Assembly (NCBI GenBank): GCA_001942415.1
Contig: MKJX01000225.1
Location: 1-33,740, forward strand
Length of the DNA stretch: 33,740 nt
From: Pseudonocardia sp. CNS-139
GTDB lineage: Bacteria; Actinomycetota; Actinomycetes; Mycobacteriales; Pseudonocardiaceae
Direction of reading: 5' to 3'
The translations under genes and the position numbers were made by a program. Numbering within the stretch: position 1 is the stretch's first letter; each line of letters starts with the position of its first letter. Of the stretch, positions 8,956 through 18,060 are shown one piece after another. The notes under the pieces were generated by a model, which was not told where the DNA came from, searched no databases, and was given only the letters and a program-made list of their open reading frames with translations.

Positions 8956-11900
8956 GTGGCCAAGCTCTCCGGTCTGCTCCGCACCGCCGTGTCCGGCGCC
9001 GGCCTTCCCGCCGTGCTCGACGCGGCCCGCGCCGCCCACCCCGGCGCAGTGCCGGCGCTGGAGGTGGAGGGCCCCGCCGCGCTGCGCCCGTTCCTGGCCT
9101 CCGCGCTGGCCGACGGGCGCACCGTGCTCGCCGTCACCGCCACCGACCGCGAGGCCGAGGACCTCGGCGCGGCCGCGGCCGACCTGCTCGGCGAGGGCGC
9201 GGTGGCCGTGCTCCCGTCCTGGGAGACGCTGCCGCACGAGCGCCTGTCGCCGCGCCCGGACACCGTCGGGCGGCGGCTGGCGATCTTCCGCCGGCTCGCG
9301 AACGGCGACTCCGCCCCGCGGGTTGTCGTCACGGCCGCGCGCAGCCTGATCCAGCCGATCGCGCCGGGGCTCGGGAAGCTCGACCCGGTCCGGCTGCGGG
9401 TCGCCGACACGTACGACTTCGACGCGCTGCTCGTGCGGCTGGTCGAGCTGGCCTACACGCGCGTCGAGATGGTCACGGCGCGCGGCGAGTTCGCGGTGCG
9501 CGGCGGCATCGTCGACGTCTTCCCGCCGACGGCCGAGCACCCCGTGCGCGTCGAGTTCTGGGGCGACGAGGTGAGCGAGCTGCGCTCGTTCGGCGTGGCC
9601 GACCAGCGCTCGACGGCGGCGGTGGACGAGCTGTTCGCCCCCGGCTGCCGCGAGCTGCTGCTCACCGAGCCGGTGCGGGCGCGGGCGGCCGCGCTCGCGC
9701 GCACCCACGAGACAACCCGCAGCTGCGCGAGCTGCTGGAGCACCTGGCCGAGGGCATCCCGGCCGAGGGCATGGAGTCGCTGGTGCCGGCCCTGGTCGGC
9801 GGCGAGCTGGAGCTGCTCACCGACCTGCTGCCGGCCCGGTCGCTGGTGCTGCTGGCCGACCCCGAACGCATCCGCACCCGCAGCGCCGATCTCGTGCGCA
9901 CCGGGCAGGAGTTCCTGGAGGCGAGCTGGTTCGCGGCCGGGGTCGGCGGCGACTCGCCGATCGACGTCGGCGCGTCCGCCTACCGCGAGCTGGGAGACGT
10001 GCTCGGCCACGCCGCCGCCACCGGACGGGCGGTCGTCACGCTCAGCCCGCTGCTCTCCGGGCGGGAGGGCGTGTTCGCGCCGGCCGTGCACGAGGTGGAG
10101 AGCTACCGCGGCGACACCGACCGCGCGCTCGTGGACCTGCGCGCCCACGTCGCGACCGGCGCCACGGCCGTGCTGGTCGTCGCCGGCCAGGGCACGGCGC
10201 AGCGTTCGCTGGAGCAGATGCGCGAGGCGGACGTGCCGGCCAAGCTCGTGGAGGAGCTGGCCGGCAGCCCCGAGCCGGGCCTCGTCACCGTCACGTGCGG
10301 GCGGCTGACCGAGGGCCTCACCACCCCGGAGCTGGTGCTGCTCACCGAGGCCGACCTCACCGGCAACCGGGCCGTCGGCACCGAGCCGCGCAAGCTCGCG
10401 TCCCGGCGGCGCAACGCCGTCGACCTGGTCACCCTGCAGCCGGGCGACTACGTCGTGCACAGCCAGCACGGCATCGGCCGGTTCGTGGAGATGCGCGAGC
10501 GCACGGTCGGCGGCGCCACCCGCGAGTACCTCGTGCTGGAGTACGCGTCGAGCAAGCGCGGCCAGCCCGCGGACCGGCTCTTCGTCCCGACCGACGCGCT
10601 GGACGAGATCAGCCGCTACGTCGGCGGCGAGGTGCCCACGCTCAACAAGCTCGGCGGCGCCGACTGGGCCAGGACGAAGGGCCGCGCCCGCAAGGCCGTG
10701 CGCCAGATCGCGGCCCAGCTCGTGCAGCTCTACGCCGCGCGCCAGTCCTCGCCCGGCCACGCGTTCGGCGCGGACACGCCGTGGCAGCGCGAGATGGAGG
10801 ACGCGTTCCCCTACACCGAGACGCCCGACCAGCTCGCGGCGATCGAGGAGGTCAAGCGCGACATGGAGCGGCCGGTCCCGATGGACCGCGTGATCTCCGG
10901 CGACGTCGGGTTCGGCAAGACCGAGATCGCGGTGCGCGCGCGTTCAAGGCCGTGCAGGACGGCAAGCAGGTCGCGGTGCTCGTCCCGACCACGCTGCTGG
11001 CCACCCAGCACCTCCAGACGTTCTCCGACCGGATGCGCGCGTTCCCCGTGACGGTGCGCGGCCTGTCCCGCTTCACCGACGCGGCCGAGGCCAAGCAGAC
11101 CGTCGAGGGCCTGGCGGAGGGCACCGTCGACGTCGTCGTGGGGACGCACCGGCTGCTGCAGACCGGCATCCGCTGGAAGGACCTGGGCCTCGTGATCGTC
11201 GACGAGGAGCAGCGGTTCGGCGTGGAGCACAAGGAGCACATCACCGCGCTGCGCACGCACGTCGACGTTTTGACGCTCTCGGCCACGCCGATCCCGCGCA
11301 CGCTGGAGATGAGCCTCGCGGCATCCGCGAGATGTCGACGATCGCCACCCCGCCCGAGGACCGGCACCCGACGCTCACCTACGTCGGCGCCTACGACACC
11401 AAGCAGGTGGCCGCGGCCATCCGGCGCGAGCTGCTGCGCGACGGCCAGGTCTTCTACGTGCACAACCGGGTGTCGACGATCGAGCGCGCGGCCCGCACCA
11501 TCCGCGACCTGGTGCCGGAGGCGCGCGTCGCGATCGCGCACGGCCAGATGAACGAGGACGTGCTCGAACGCACCGTCAACGGGTTCTGGCACAAGGAGTT
11601 CGACGTGCTGGTCTGCACGACGATCGTCGAGAACGGGCTCGACATCTCCAACGCGAACACGCTGGTCGTCGAGCGGTCCGACACCCTGGGCCTCTCGCAG
11701 CTGCACCAGCTGCGCGGGCGTGTCGGCCGGGGCCGGCGAGCGCGGCTACGCGTACTTCCTGTTCCCGCCGGAGCACCCGCTGACGGAGACCGCGCACGAC
11801 CGGCTCGCGACGATCGCGCAGCACTCCGAGCTGGGCTCCGGCGCGGCCGTCGCGATGAAGGACCTGGAGATCCGCGGGGCGGGCAACATCCTGGGCGCGG

Positions 11901-12497
11901 AGCAGAGCGGCCACATCGCGGGCGGGCTTCGACCTCTACATCCGGCTGGTCGGGGAGGCCGTCGCGGCGTTCCGCAAGGCGGCCGGGGCCGGGGAGGGCG
12001 AGGAGGAGGAGCAGCTCGCCGAGGTCCGCGTCGACCTGCCGGTGGACGCGCACGTCCCGCACGACTACGTCACGGGCGAGCGGCTGCGGCTGGAGGTCTA
12101 CCGCAAGATCGCCGAGGCGGCCGACGGCGCCGCGCTCGACGCGATCGTCGAGGAGCTGACCGACCGCTACGGCGAGCCGCCCACCCCGGTGCGCAACCTG
12201 CTGCGGGTGGCGGCGTTCCGGCAGGCCTGCCGCACGCTGGGCGTCGGCGAGGTCGCGCTGGCCGGCAACGGCCTGCGGGTCGGCCCGGTCGAGCTGCCCG
12301 ACTCCGCGCAGATGCGGCTGCGGCGGCTGCACCCCAAGGCGCAGTACCGGCCGGCGGCGAAGACCGTCACGGTGCCGCGCCCGGTGGAGGGCGGCCGGCT
12401 GGGCGGCGCGCCGCTGCGCGACGTCGAGCTGCTCGACTGGTGCACGAAGCTGCTCACCGACCTGCTCGCCCCGGTCCGGCAGGCGGCACAGGTCTGA
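8956..12497 (+). CDS. mfd: Transcription-repair coupling factor Mfd, five frameshifts
   Basis: Mfd removes RNA polymerase stalled at DNA lesions and recruits UvrA. The span of about 1180 residues is normal for the family. In order: a UvrB-like N-terminal region (VLPSWETLPHERLSPRPDT, FAVRGGIVDVFPPTAEHPVR), the RNA polymerase interaction domain (PGDYVVHSQHGIGRFVEMRE), a superfamily 2 translocase with Walker A (GDVGFGKTEIAVRA), DEEQ box (VDEEQRFGVEHKEH), motif III (LSATPIPRTLEM), motif VI region (LHQLRGRVGRG), and the C-terminal domain ending TDLLAPVRQAAQV. Breaks occur near 9710 (THE/NPQLREL), 10938 (AVRA/AFKAVQDG), 11322 (LA/GIREMST), 11733 (GRG/ERGYAYF) and 11930 (IAG/GFDLYIR). Since mfd is conserved end to end, these look like sequence errors. 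The GTG start at 8956 (VAKLSGLLRT) follows GGGGGA. Confidence 0.93.
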
Positions 12498-12557
12498 CGT
12501 CTGCCGCATTCGTCGCCCGTGTGGAGTAACGCCCGGCGCGGTTCTGCGACGTCAGAC
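12492..12557. repeat. 10-bp perfect inverted repeat after mfd
   Basis: GTCTGACGTC at 12492-12501 (it contains the mfd stop) and GACGTCAGAC at 12548-12557 are perfect inverted repeats separated by 46 bases. They lie in the mfd-RDD gap. The arms could form the base of a hairpin or mark a small element. No U-tract follows, so a simple terminator is not clear. Confidence 0.4.
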
Positions 12558-12609
12558 TGACCCCTCATCGTTACCGGCCGACCCCGGCCGGCGACCAACG
12601 GAGCGCCAG

Positions 12610-13080
12610 ATGGTGGTCCCGCACCAGGAGTCCGACCGGTTGCGCACGCTCACCCCGTACGGCTCGCCGATGCTCGCCACCTACGGGCAGCGGGTGGCCG
12701 GGTTCCTGATCGACATCGGCATCCCGGCCGCCGTGCTGGCCGCCGTGATGATCGCCGCCCTCATGACGCGGGACTGGTCGGTCGTGCTGGTCGTGCACGG
12801 CGTCGCGCTGGCGGTCGGGCTCGTGTTCGTCGTCTGGAACAGCTGCTGGTGCCAGGGCCGCAAGGGGCAGAGCATCGGCAAGTGGGTGCTCGGCACGCGG
12901 CTCGTCGCGGCGGCGACCGGGGAGCCCGTCGGCTTCCGCAACGCCGCCGGGCGGCAGGTGGCGCACCTGCTCGACGGGCTCCCGCTCTGGCTGGGCTACC
13001 TCTGGCCGCTGTGGGACGAGCAGCACCAGACGTTCGCCGACAAGGTCTGTTCCACGCTGGTCGTGCAGGCCGACGTCTGA
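12610..13080 (+). CDS. RDD family integral membrane protein
   Basis: 156 residues with the RDD-family arrangement: TYGQRVAGFLIDIGIPAAVL forms the first membrane segment with its Arg and Asp. A second segment follows, VVLVVHGVALAVGLVFVVW, and then the conserved GRKGQSIGKWVLGTRLV. The C-terminal part, WLGYLWPLWDEQHQTFADKV, carries the DxxxQTxxDK-type motif typical of the domain. RDD proteins sit in the cytoplasmic membrane; some have been linked to ion transport, but no general function is known. The start at ATG 12610 is preceded by GGAG. It lies between mfd and the SurA-like lipoprotein and may be co-transcribed with the latter, 31 bases downstream. Confidence 0.85.
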   Translation: MVVPHQESDRLRTLTPYGSPMLATYGQRVAGFLIDIGIPAAVLAAVMIAALMTRDWSVVLVVHGVALAVGLVFVVWNSCWCQGRKGQSIGKWVLGTRLVAAATGEPVGFRNAAGRQVAHLLDGLPLWLGYLWPLWDEQHQTFADKVCSTLVVQADV

Positions 13081-13111
13081 TGAGCGGTGTGGCCGTGAGA
13101 GGGTTGCGGCC

Positions 13112-14023
13112 GTGCGTATGCAGGTGGGACGGGTCGCCGCCGCCGTCGCGGTGATCGCAGCGGTCGTCAGCGGGTGCGGCGGACCGGCGCAGGCCGGGTC
13201 GGCGGTGATCGTCGGGAACGACGTGGTGCCGCTGGAGGCCGTGCAGAGCCAGCTGAACACCGCACTCGGGCGCACCGACCAGATCCAGCAGCTCAACCAG
13301 CAGGGCGTCACCACGGCCGACCTTGCCCGCCGGATCGTCACGCGCGAGGTGATCCACGACCTGCTCACCCGCCGGGCCGCCGCCGACGGGATCGTCGTGA
13401 CCGACGCCCAGGTCGACGCGTACCTCGACTCGAACGGCGGGGCCGACGCCGTGCTCGCCGACTCCGTCTACGACCTGCCGACGCTGCGCGAGCGCGTGCG
13501 CGACAACCTGATCGCCGCCGAGCTGGGCCGTCAGCTCGCGCCCGGGCTCGCCGTCACGATCGACATCGTCGCCGCCACCTCGCGCGAGGAGGCCGAGCAG
13601 ACCGCCCGCACGCTGCAGGCCGGCGGCCCGGACGCGGACGCGCTGTTCCGCGACCCGTCGGTCTCCGCCCGCAACGAGCTCTACCAGGCCGTCTCCTCGC
13701 CCAACGAGGCCGCCACCGTGGTGTTCGGGGTGCCGGAGGGCACCGTCGGCTACTTCCAGCCCAACCCGGGCCAGAGCCAGTGGATCGTCTTCCGGGTGAA
13801 CGACCGCAGCACCACCACCCCGTCCGACCCGGCGGCCGTCAGCAGCATCAGCCAGTCGCAGCTCGCCGCGATCGGCGAGCGCGCCCTCCAGCCCGACGGC
13901 GAGGCGCTCGGCATCCGGGTCAACCCGCGCTACGGCGAGTGGGACCCGATCCAGGCGCTCGTCGTGGCCGAGGGCCAGGTCGCGGGCGGGATCCTCGTCC
14001 CGGCCGCCGCCTCGGCGGGCTGA
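13112..14023 (+). CDS. SurA N-terminal-like lipoprotein (predicted extracytoplasmic chaperone)
   Basis: About 303 residues. The signal reads MRMQVGRVAAAVAVIAAVVSGC, with a VSGC lipobox. The mature N-terminus, SAVIVGNDVVPLEAVQSQLN, matches the opening of SurA/peptidyl-prolyl-isomerase-type chaperones (V-x-G-x-x-I/V ... at the start of a helical domain). Helices follow with TREVIHDLLTRRAAADGIVV and VDAYLDSNGG. No parvulin isomerase domain is obvious, so it is probably a chaperone-like module only. The GTG at 13112 is preferred because GAGAGGG lies about 9 bases upstream; ATG 13118 is the alternative. mazG starts 4 bases after its stop, implying translational coupling. In actinobacteria this lipoprotein is commonly found next to mazG and mfd. 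Confidence 0.8.
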   Translation: MRMQVGRVAAAVAVIAAVVSGCGGPAQAGSAVIVGNDVVPLEAVQSQLNTALGRTDQIQQLNQQGVTTADLARRIVTREVIHDLLTRRAAADGIVVTDAQVDAYLDSNGGADAVLADSVYDLPTLRERVRDNLIAAELGRQLAPGLAVTIDIVAATSREEAEQTARTLQAGGPDADALFRDPSVSARNELYQAVSSPNEAATVVFGVPEGTVGYFQPNPGQSQWIVFRVNDRSTTTPSDPAAVSSISQSQLAAIGERALQPDGEALGIRVNPRYGEWDPIQALVVAEGQVAGGILVPAAASAG

Positions 14024-14026
14024 ACG

Positions 14027-14974
14027 GTGCCGGTCACCGTCGTCGTCCTGTCGGCGCGGCTGCCCGGCGTGCTCCCGGCGGCCGCCTTCCCGGCGCTGCG
14101 CACGGCGGCGGAGGCCGTGGCCGACGCGACCGTGCCGGAGGAGGTCGCCGCCGCGGCCGGGGCCGTGCGGTCGGACGCCGTGCCGGCCGACGGCGTGCTG
14201 GTCACGGCGGACCCCGAGCACCCCGCGCTCGCGACGGCCGCCGCGGTCGTCCGCACCCCGGAGCCGCCCGGCGCCGCGCTGCTCGACGCCGTGGCCGTGA
14301 TGGACCGGCTGCGCTCGCCCGGCGGCTGCCCCTGGGACGCGGAGCAGACCCCCTTGTCGCTGCTCCAGTACCTGGTGGAGGAGTGCTACGAGCTCTACCA
14401 GGCCATCGAGGACGGCGACCGGCCCGCGGTGCGCGAGGAGCTGGGCGACGTGCTGCTGCAGGTGCTCTTCCACGCGCGGATCGCGGCGGAGGACGCCGCC
14501 TCCCCGTTCGACGTCGACGACGTGGCCGCGGACCTCGTCGCCAAGCTGGTCGGCCGGCACCCGCACGTGTTCGCGGGCTCGGAGCTGGTCGCCACCGCCG
14601 AGCACCAGGAACGCCGCTGGGACGAGCTGAAGCGGGCCGAGAAGCAGCGCGAGTCGAGCGTCGACGGGGTACCGCTCGGGCAGCCGGCCGTCGCGCTCGC
14701 CGCGAAGCTGACCAGCCGCACCGCCCGTGCGGGACTGCCCGCCGACCTGCTGCCGATCGGCTCCGTCTTCGGGGAGGTCGGCGACATCGGCGAGCAGCTC
14801 TTCGCGCTGGCCGCCCGGGCCAAGCTGGCCGGCATCGATCCGGAGGCGGAGCTGCGCACGGCCGCCCGCCGGTTCGCCGCCGCCGTCCGCGCGGCGGAGC
14901 GGGCCGCGGCCGCCGACGGGCTGGACCCGCACGCCCTCGACGCGGAGGCCTGGAAGCGCCACTGGCCCGCCTGA
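14027..14974 (+). CDS. mazG: Nucleoside triphosphate pyrophosphohydrolase MazG
   Basis: 315 residues. MazG hydrolyses (d)NTPs to monophosphates and pyrophosphate, cleaning damaged nucleotides from the pool. The all-alpha NTP pyrophosphatase domain starts around residue 95 (MDRLRSPGGCPWDAEQTPLS). It shows the EExxE...ExxD metal-binding pattern: LVEECYELYQAIEDGDRPAV, then REELGDVLLQVLFHARIA. A second, weaker copy lies in the C-terminal half around GEVGDIGEQLFALAARAKL. The first 90 residues are a poorly conserved Ala-rich extension common in actinobacterial MazG. The GTG start at 14027 is 4 bases after the lipoprotein stop. The mfd-mazG linkage matches the mycobacterial order. A repeat array begins 12 bases after its stop. 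Confidence 0.93.
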   Translation: MPVTVVVLSARLPGVLPAAAFPALRTAAEAVADATVPEEVAAAAGAVRSDAVPADGVLVTADPEHPALATAAAVVRTPEPPGAALLDAVAVMDRLRSPGGCPWDAEQTPLSLLQYLVEECYELYQAIEDGDRPAVREELGDVLLQVLFHARIAAEDAASPFDVDDVAADLVAKLVGRHPHVFAGSELVATAEHQERRWDELKRAEKQRESSVDGVPLGQPAVALAAKLTSRTARAGLPADLLPIGSVFGEVGDIGEQLFALAARAKLAGIDPEAELRTAARRFAAAVRAAERAAAADGLDPHALDAEAWKRHWPA

Positions 14975-14985
14975 CCGCTCGAACC

Positions 14986-15046
14986 GCATTCTGGCTCCAT
15001 AACGTCGCTGGGGCCGCCCCCAAACTGCGTTATGGCTCCATAACGC
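14986..15046. repeat. Two-unit 41-bp phased palindrome array
   Basis: Two 20-bp near-palindromes, at 14986-15005 (GCATTCTGG-CT-CCATAACG) and 15027-15046 (GCGTTATGG-CT-CCATAACGC), start exactly 41 bp apart. The 21-base spacer contains GGGG/CCCC arms. A related three-unit array lies at 17952-18053. The array fills the gap between mazG and the copper ATPase promoter. Confidence 0.8.
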
Positions 15047-15062
15047 TGTTGGGGAGGCGTTG

Positions 15063-15082
15063 TTACCCCCATGGGGTATAAC
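15063..15082 (+). promoter_or_regulatory. CsoR-like copper operator over a leaderless promoter
   Basis: TTACCCCCATGGGGTATAA is a near-palindrome of C-run/G-run type resembling operators of the copper repressor CsoR in actinobacteria. TATAAC at 15077-15082 is a good -10 hexamer, and 6 bases separate it from the ATG at 15089. Transcription would therefore begin at or next to the start codon, consistent with the lack of a Shine-Dalgarno. The copper link is inferred from the adjacent CopB-type ATPase. No csoR gene is in the window. Confidence 0.6.
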
Positions 15083-15088
15083 GGCCGT

Positions 15089-17116
15089 ATGGCCACACCG
15101 CAGCACACGGCGCACGCCGGCGCCCACCAGCACCACGCGGCCGGCCCCGCGGCCCACGCCGGGCACGCTGACCACGCCACGCAGTTCCGCAACCTGTTCT
15201 GGATCATGCTCGTGCTCGCCGTGCCGGTGGTGGCGCTGAGCCCGATGTTCGCCGACCTGCTCGGCTACCCCCTGCCCGACGTGCCGGGGCTGGGGTGGGT
15301 CTCCCCGGTGCTCGGCACGGTCGTCTACCTCTGGGGCGGGTGGCCGTTCCTGACCGGCGCGGTCGGCGAGGTCCGGGCGCGCAGGCCCGGGATGATGCTG
15401 CTGGTCGGGCTGGCCATCACGGTCGCGTTCCTGTCGTCGTGGGGTGCGAGCCTGGGGCTGCTGGCGCACGACCTCGACTTCTGGTGGGAGCTCGCGCTCC
15501 TCGTCGTGATCATGCTGCTGGGCCTGGCTGGAGATGCGCTCGCTGGCCCGCACCGCGTCGGCGCTGGACTCGCTGGCCGCGCTGCTGCCCGACGAGGCCG
15601 AGAAGCTCGTCGGCGGCGAGGTCGTGACGGTGCCGCCGAGCGCCCTGCAGGTCGGCGACCTCGTGCTCGTCCGCCCGGGCGGGGCGGTGCCCGCGGACGG
15701 CCGGGTCGTCGACGGCGCGGCGAGCATGGACGAGTCGATGATCACCGGCGAGTCCCGCCCGGTGGCCCGCGGCGTCGGGGCCGCGGTCGTGGCCGGCACG
15801 GTGGCGACCGACTCCGGGCTGCGCGTCGAGATCACCGCCGTCGGCGAGGACACCGCGCTCGCCGGCATCCGGCGGCTCGTCGCCGACGCGCAGAGCTCCG
15901 GCTCGCGGGCCCAGCGGCTCGCCGACCGGGCGGCGGGCTGGCTCTTCTGGTTCGCGCTCGGCGTCGGCGTGCTGACGGCCGTCGCGTGGACGCTGGCCGG
16001 CTCGCCGCAGGACGCCGTCGTCCGGACGATCACCGTGCTCGTCATCGCCTGCCCGCACGCGCTCGGGCTGGCCATCCCGCTGGTCGTCTCGATCGCGACG
16101 GAACGCGCGGCCCGCGCGGGCGTGCTCGTGAAGGACCGGCTCGCGCTGGAGAGCATGCGGACGGTCGACGCCGTGCTGTTCGACAAGACCGGCACCCTGA
16201 CCAGGGGCGAGCCGGCCGTCGTCGAGGTGGAGCCCGCGCCCGGGCGCGCCGCCGGCGAGGTGCTGGCGCTGGCCGCGGCCGCCGAGACCGACAGCGAGCA
16301 CCCGCTCGCCCGCGCGGTCGTTGCGGCGGCGAAGGAGCGCGCCGCGGCGGTGCCGGTGGCCGCCGGGTTCAGCTCGGCCCCGGCCGTCGGCGTGACGGCC
16401 ACCGTGGACGGCGCCGAGGTCCGCGTCGGCGGCCCGGGCCTGCTGCACGAGATGGGCCTCGCCGAGCTGCCGGACACCGCGGCGTGGCGGGCAGCCGGGG
16501 CGATCGTGCTGCACGTCGTCGTGGACGGCGAGGTGGCCGGTGCGCTGCGGCTGGCGACGAGGTACGCCCGGAGTCCCGGCAGGCCGTCGCGGCGCTGCAG
16601 GACCGCGGCGTGGCGGTCGTCATGATCACCGGGGACGCCGAGCCCGTCGCCCGGTCGGTGGCGGCGGAGCTGGGGATCGAGCGCGTGTTCGCCGGCGTGC
16701 GGCCGGGGGACAAGTCGGCGAAGGTCGCGGAGCTGCAGGCCGAGAGCCGGCGTGTCGCGATGGTCGGTGACGGCGTCAACGACGCGCCCGCGCTCGCGCA
16801 GGCCGACGTCGGCATCGCGATCGGCGCGGGCACGGACGTCGCGATCGCGTCGGCCGGGGTGATCCTGGCCGGTGACGACCCGCGGTCGGTGGTGTCGGTG
16901 ATCGAGCTGTCGCAGGCGGGCTACCGCAAGATGCGGCAGAACCTGTGGTGGGCGGCGGGCTACAACCTCGCGGCGGTGCCGCTGGCGGCGGGCGTGCTCG
17001 CGCCGGTCGGGTTCGTGCTGCCGATGGAGGTCGGGGCGATCCTGATGTCGCTCTCGACGGTGGTCGTCGCGCTCAACGCGCAGCTGCTGCGGCGGCTGGA
17101 CCTGCGGCCGCGCTGA
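15089..17116 (+). CDS. copB: P1B-type copper-exporting ATPase (CopB-like, CPH motif), two frameshifts
   Basis: About 676 residues. Membrane pump with a His-rich N-terminus (HTAHAGAHQHHAAGPAAHAG) instead of a CxxC heavy-metal domain. It has the TGES actuator loop (SMITGESRPVARG), the transmembrane metal site CPHALGLAIPLV, the phosphorylation motif FDKTGTLT, the SEHPLA nucleotide motif and the hinge GDGVNDAPALAQADVGIAIG. The CPH site, rather than CPC, places it in the P1B-3/CopB group, usually exporting Cu(II), Cu(I) or Ag(I). Two breaks occur: near 15530 (the expected GHWLEMRS is damaged) and near 16558 (ALRLA/DEVRPESRQAV). ATG 15089 is chosen because of the -10 box at leaderless spacing. The gene sits between mazG and the transglycosylase, a position usually uninterrupted in mycobacteria, and is bracketed on its 5' side by a 41-bp repeat array. 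Confidence 0.92.
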   Translation: MATPQHTAHAGAHQHHAAGPAAHAGHADHATQFRNLFWIMLVLAVPVVALSPMFADLLGYPLPDVPGLGWVSPVLGTVVYLWGGWPFLTGAVGEVRARRPGMMLLVGLAITVAFLSSWGASLGLLAHDLDFWWELALLVVIMLLGLAGDALAGPHRVGAGLAGRAAARRGREARRRRGRDGAAERPAGRRPRARPPGRGGARGRPGRRRRGEHGRVDDHRRVPPGGPRRRGRGRGRHGGDRLRAARRDHRRRRGHRARRHPAARRRRAELRLAGPAARRPGGGLALLVRARRRRADGRRVDAGRLAAGRRRPDDHRARHRLPARARAGHPAGRLDRDGTRGPRGRAREGPARAGEHADGRRRAVRQDRHPDQGRAGRRRGGARARARRRRGAGAGRGRRDRQRAPARPRGRCGGEGARRGGAGGRRVQLGPGRRRDGHRGRRRGPRRRPGPAARDGPRRAAGHRGVAGSRGDRAARRRGRRGGRCAAAGDEVRPESRQAVAALQDRGVAVVMITGDAEPVARSVAAELGIERVFAGVRPGDKSAKVAELQAESRRVAMVGDGVNDAPALAQADVGIAIGAGTDVAIASAGVILAGDDPRSVVSVIELSQAGYRKMRQNLWWAAGYNLAAVPLAAGVLAPVGFVLPMEVGAILMSLSTVVVALNAQLLRRLDLRPR

Positions 17117-17180
17117 GACCGCGCTGAGAACCGAGATCGTTCTCGCGGCCGCGCGGCGGGCCGGTGGCTAACCTGGCCGG

Positions 17181-17945
17181 GTGGCCGTCCGGTACCCGCC
17201 GCGCCCTCCCCGCCGCCGTTCCGGAGCGGGCGCGGTCGCTGTCCTCGGGCTGGTCGGGCTGCTGGTCGTGGCCGTCCTCTTCGGGCTCTCCCGGCTCGCC
17301 GTCGACGACGAGCTGGACCGCCGTCCCCGCGGCGACGCGCTGGCCCCCGCGGACGTCCGGCGCGACACCCCGGTGCCGCAGCCGGCCCCGCTCGCCGCCG
17401 GCACCGACCTCGTGACCTGGGCGGACGCCGTCTCCGACCGCAGCGGGGTGCCGGCGAGAGCCCTGCGCGCCTACGCGGCCGCCGAGCTGGACCAGCGGGC
17501 CGCCACCCCGGACTGCCGGCTCTCCTGGGTCACGCTCGCCGGCATCGGGCGGGTGGAGTCCGACCACGGCCGGTTCGGCCGCTCCGAGATCGACGCCGAC
17601 GGGGTGGCGCGCCCGTCGATCGTCGGGGTGCCGCTCGACGGCTCGGCCGGCGTCCGGGAGATCCGCGACACCGACGGCGGCCGGCTCGACGGCGACGCCG
17701 AGTACGACCGGGCCGTCGGCCCGATGCAGTTCCTGCCCGCCACCTGGGCCCGCTACGGCACGGGCGACCCCAACCAGATCGACGAGGCCGCCCGCGCCGC
17801 CGCGCGCTACCTCTGCGACGACGGCCGCGACACGGCCAGCGGCACGGGCTGGTGGGACGGCGTGCTCACCTACAACCGCTCGGCCGAGTACGCCAGGCTG
17901 GTCTGGGCGGCGGCCGACCGCTACACCACAACCTCACCCCCCTGA
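17181..17945 (+). CDS. Lytic murein transglycosylase (SLT/MltB-like, LpqU position)
   Basis: 254 residues. After a basic, Pro-rich N-terminus comes a membrane anchor (AVAVLGLVGLLVVAVLFGLS), then an exported domain. The transglycosylase region starts with VPARALRAYAAAELDQRAAT. It contains WVTLAGIGRVESDHGRFGRS, where the Glu of RVESDHG is the likely catalytic acid. AVGPMQFLPATWARYGTGDP and YLCDDGRDTASGTGWWDGVLTYN follow, characteristic of the family. It should cleave peptidoglycan glycan strands outside the membrane. The mycobacterial gene at the equivalent place (between mazG and eno) is the LpqU-like lytic transglycosylase. This protein has a membrane anchor rather than a lipobox. GTG 17181 is preceded by TAACCT (17169-17174) at leaderless spacing. 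A repeat array begins 7 bases after the stop. Confidence 0.88.
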   Translation: MAVRYPPRPPRRRSGAGAVAVLGLVGLLVVAVLFGLSRLAVDDELDRRPRGDALAPADVRRDTPVPQPAPLAAGTDLVTWADAVSDRSGVPARALRAYAAAELDQRAATPDCRLSWVTLAGIGRVESDHGRFGRSEIDADGVARPSIVGVPLDGSAGVREIRDTDGGRLDGDAEYDRAVGPMQFLPATWARYGTGDPNQIDEAARAAARYLCDDGRDTASGTGWWDGVLTYNRSAEYARLVWAAADRYTTTSPP

Positions 17946-17951
17946 CGAGCC

Positions 17952-18053
17952 GCATTCTGGAGCCAGAATGCTGTTGAGGGGCTTCCCCAACTGCGTTATG
18001 GAGCCAGAATGCAGGTGGGGCGGTCGAAAAACTGCGTTATGGAGCCAGAATGC
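17952..18053. repeat. Three-unit 41-bp phased palindrome array
   Basis: Three 20-bp units start at 17952, 17993 and 18034, exactly 41 bp apart. The first, GCATTCTGG-AG-CCAGAATGC, is a perfect palindrome. The other two are GCGTTATGG-AG-CCAGAATGC. The 21-base spacers share a G-rich block and end in AACT. The array lies between convergent genes (transglycosylase and efeB) and is the same family as 14986-15046. Confidence 0.85.
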
Positions 18054-18060
18054 GGTCCGT

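Noticed and set aside
12761..16477. Very long minus-strand open frame across mazG, the lipoprotein and copB
   Set aside because: Low-complexity Ser/Ala/Arg/Gly translation with no motif, covering four well-supported plus-strand genes and intergenic repeats.
14986..18053. Possible CRISPR arrays from evenly spaced repeats of about 20 bases with 21-base spacers
   Set aside because: Only 2-3 units per array, spacers are themselves similar and G/C-run rich, the repeats are palindromes with mixed half-sites, and no cas genes are present.
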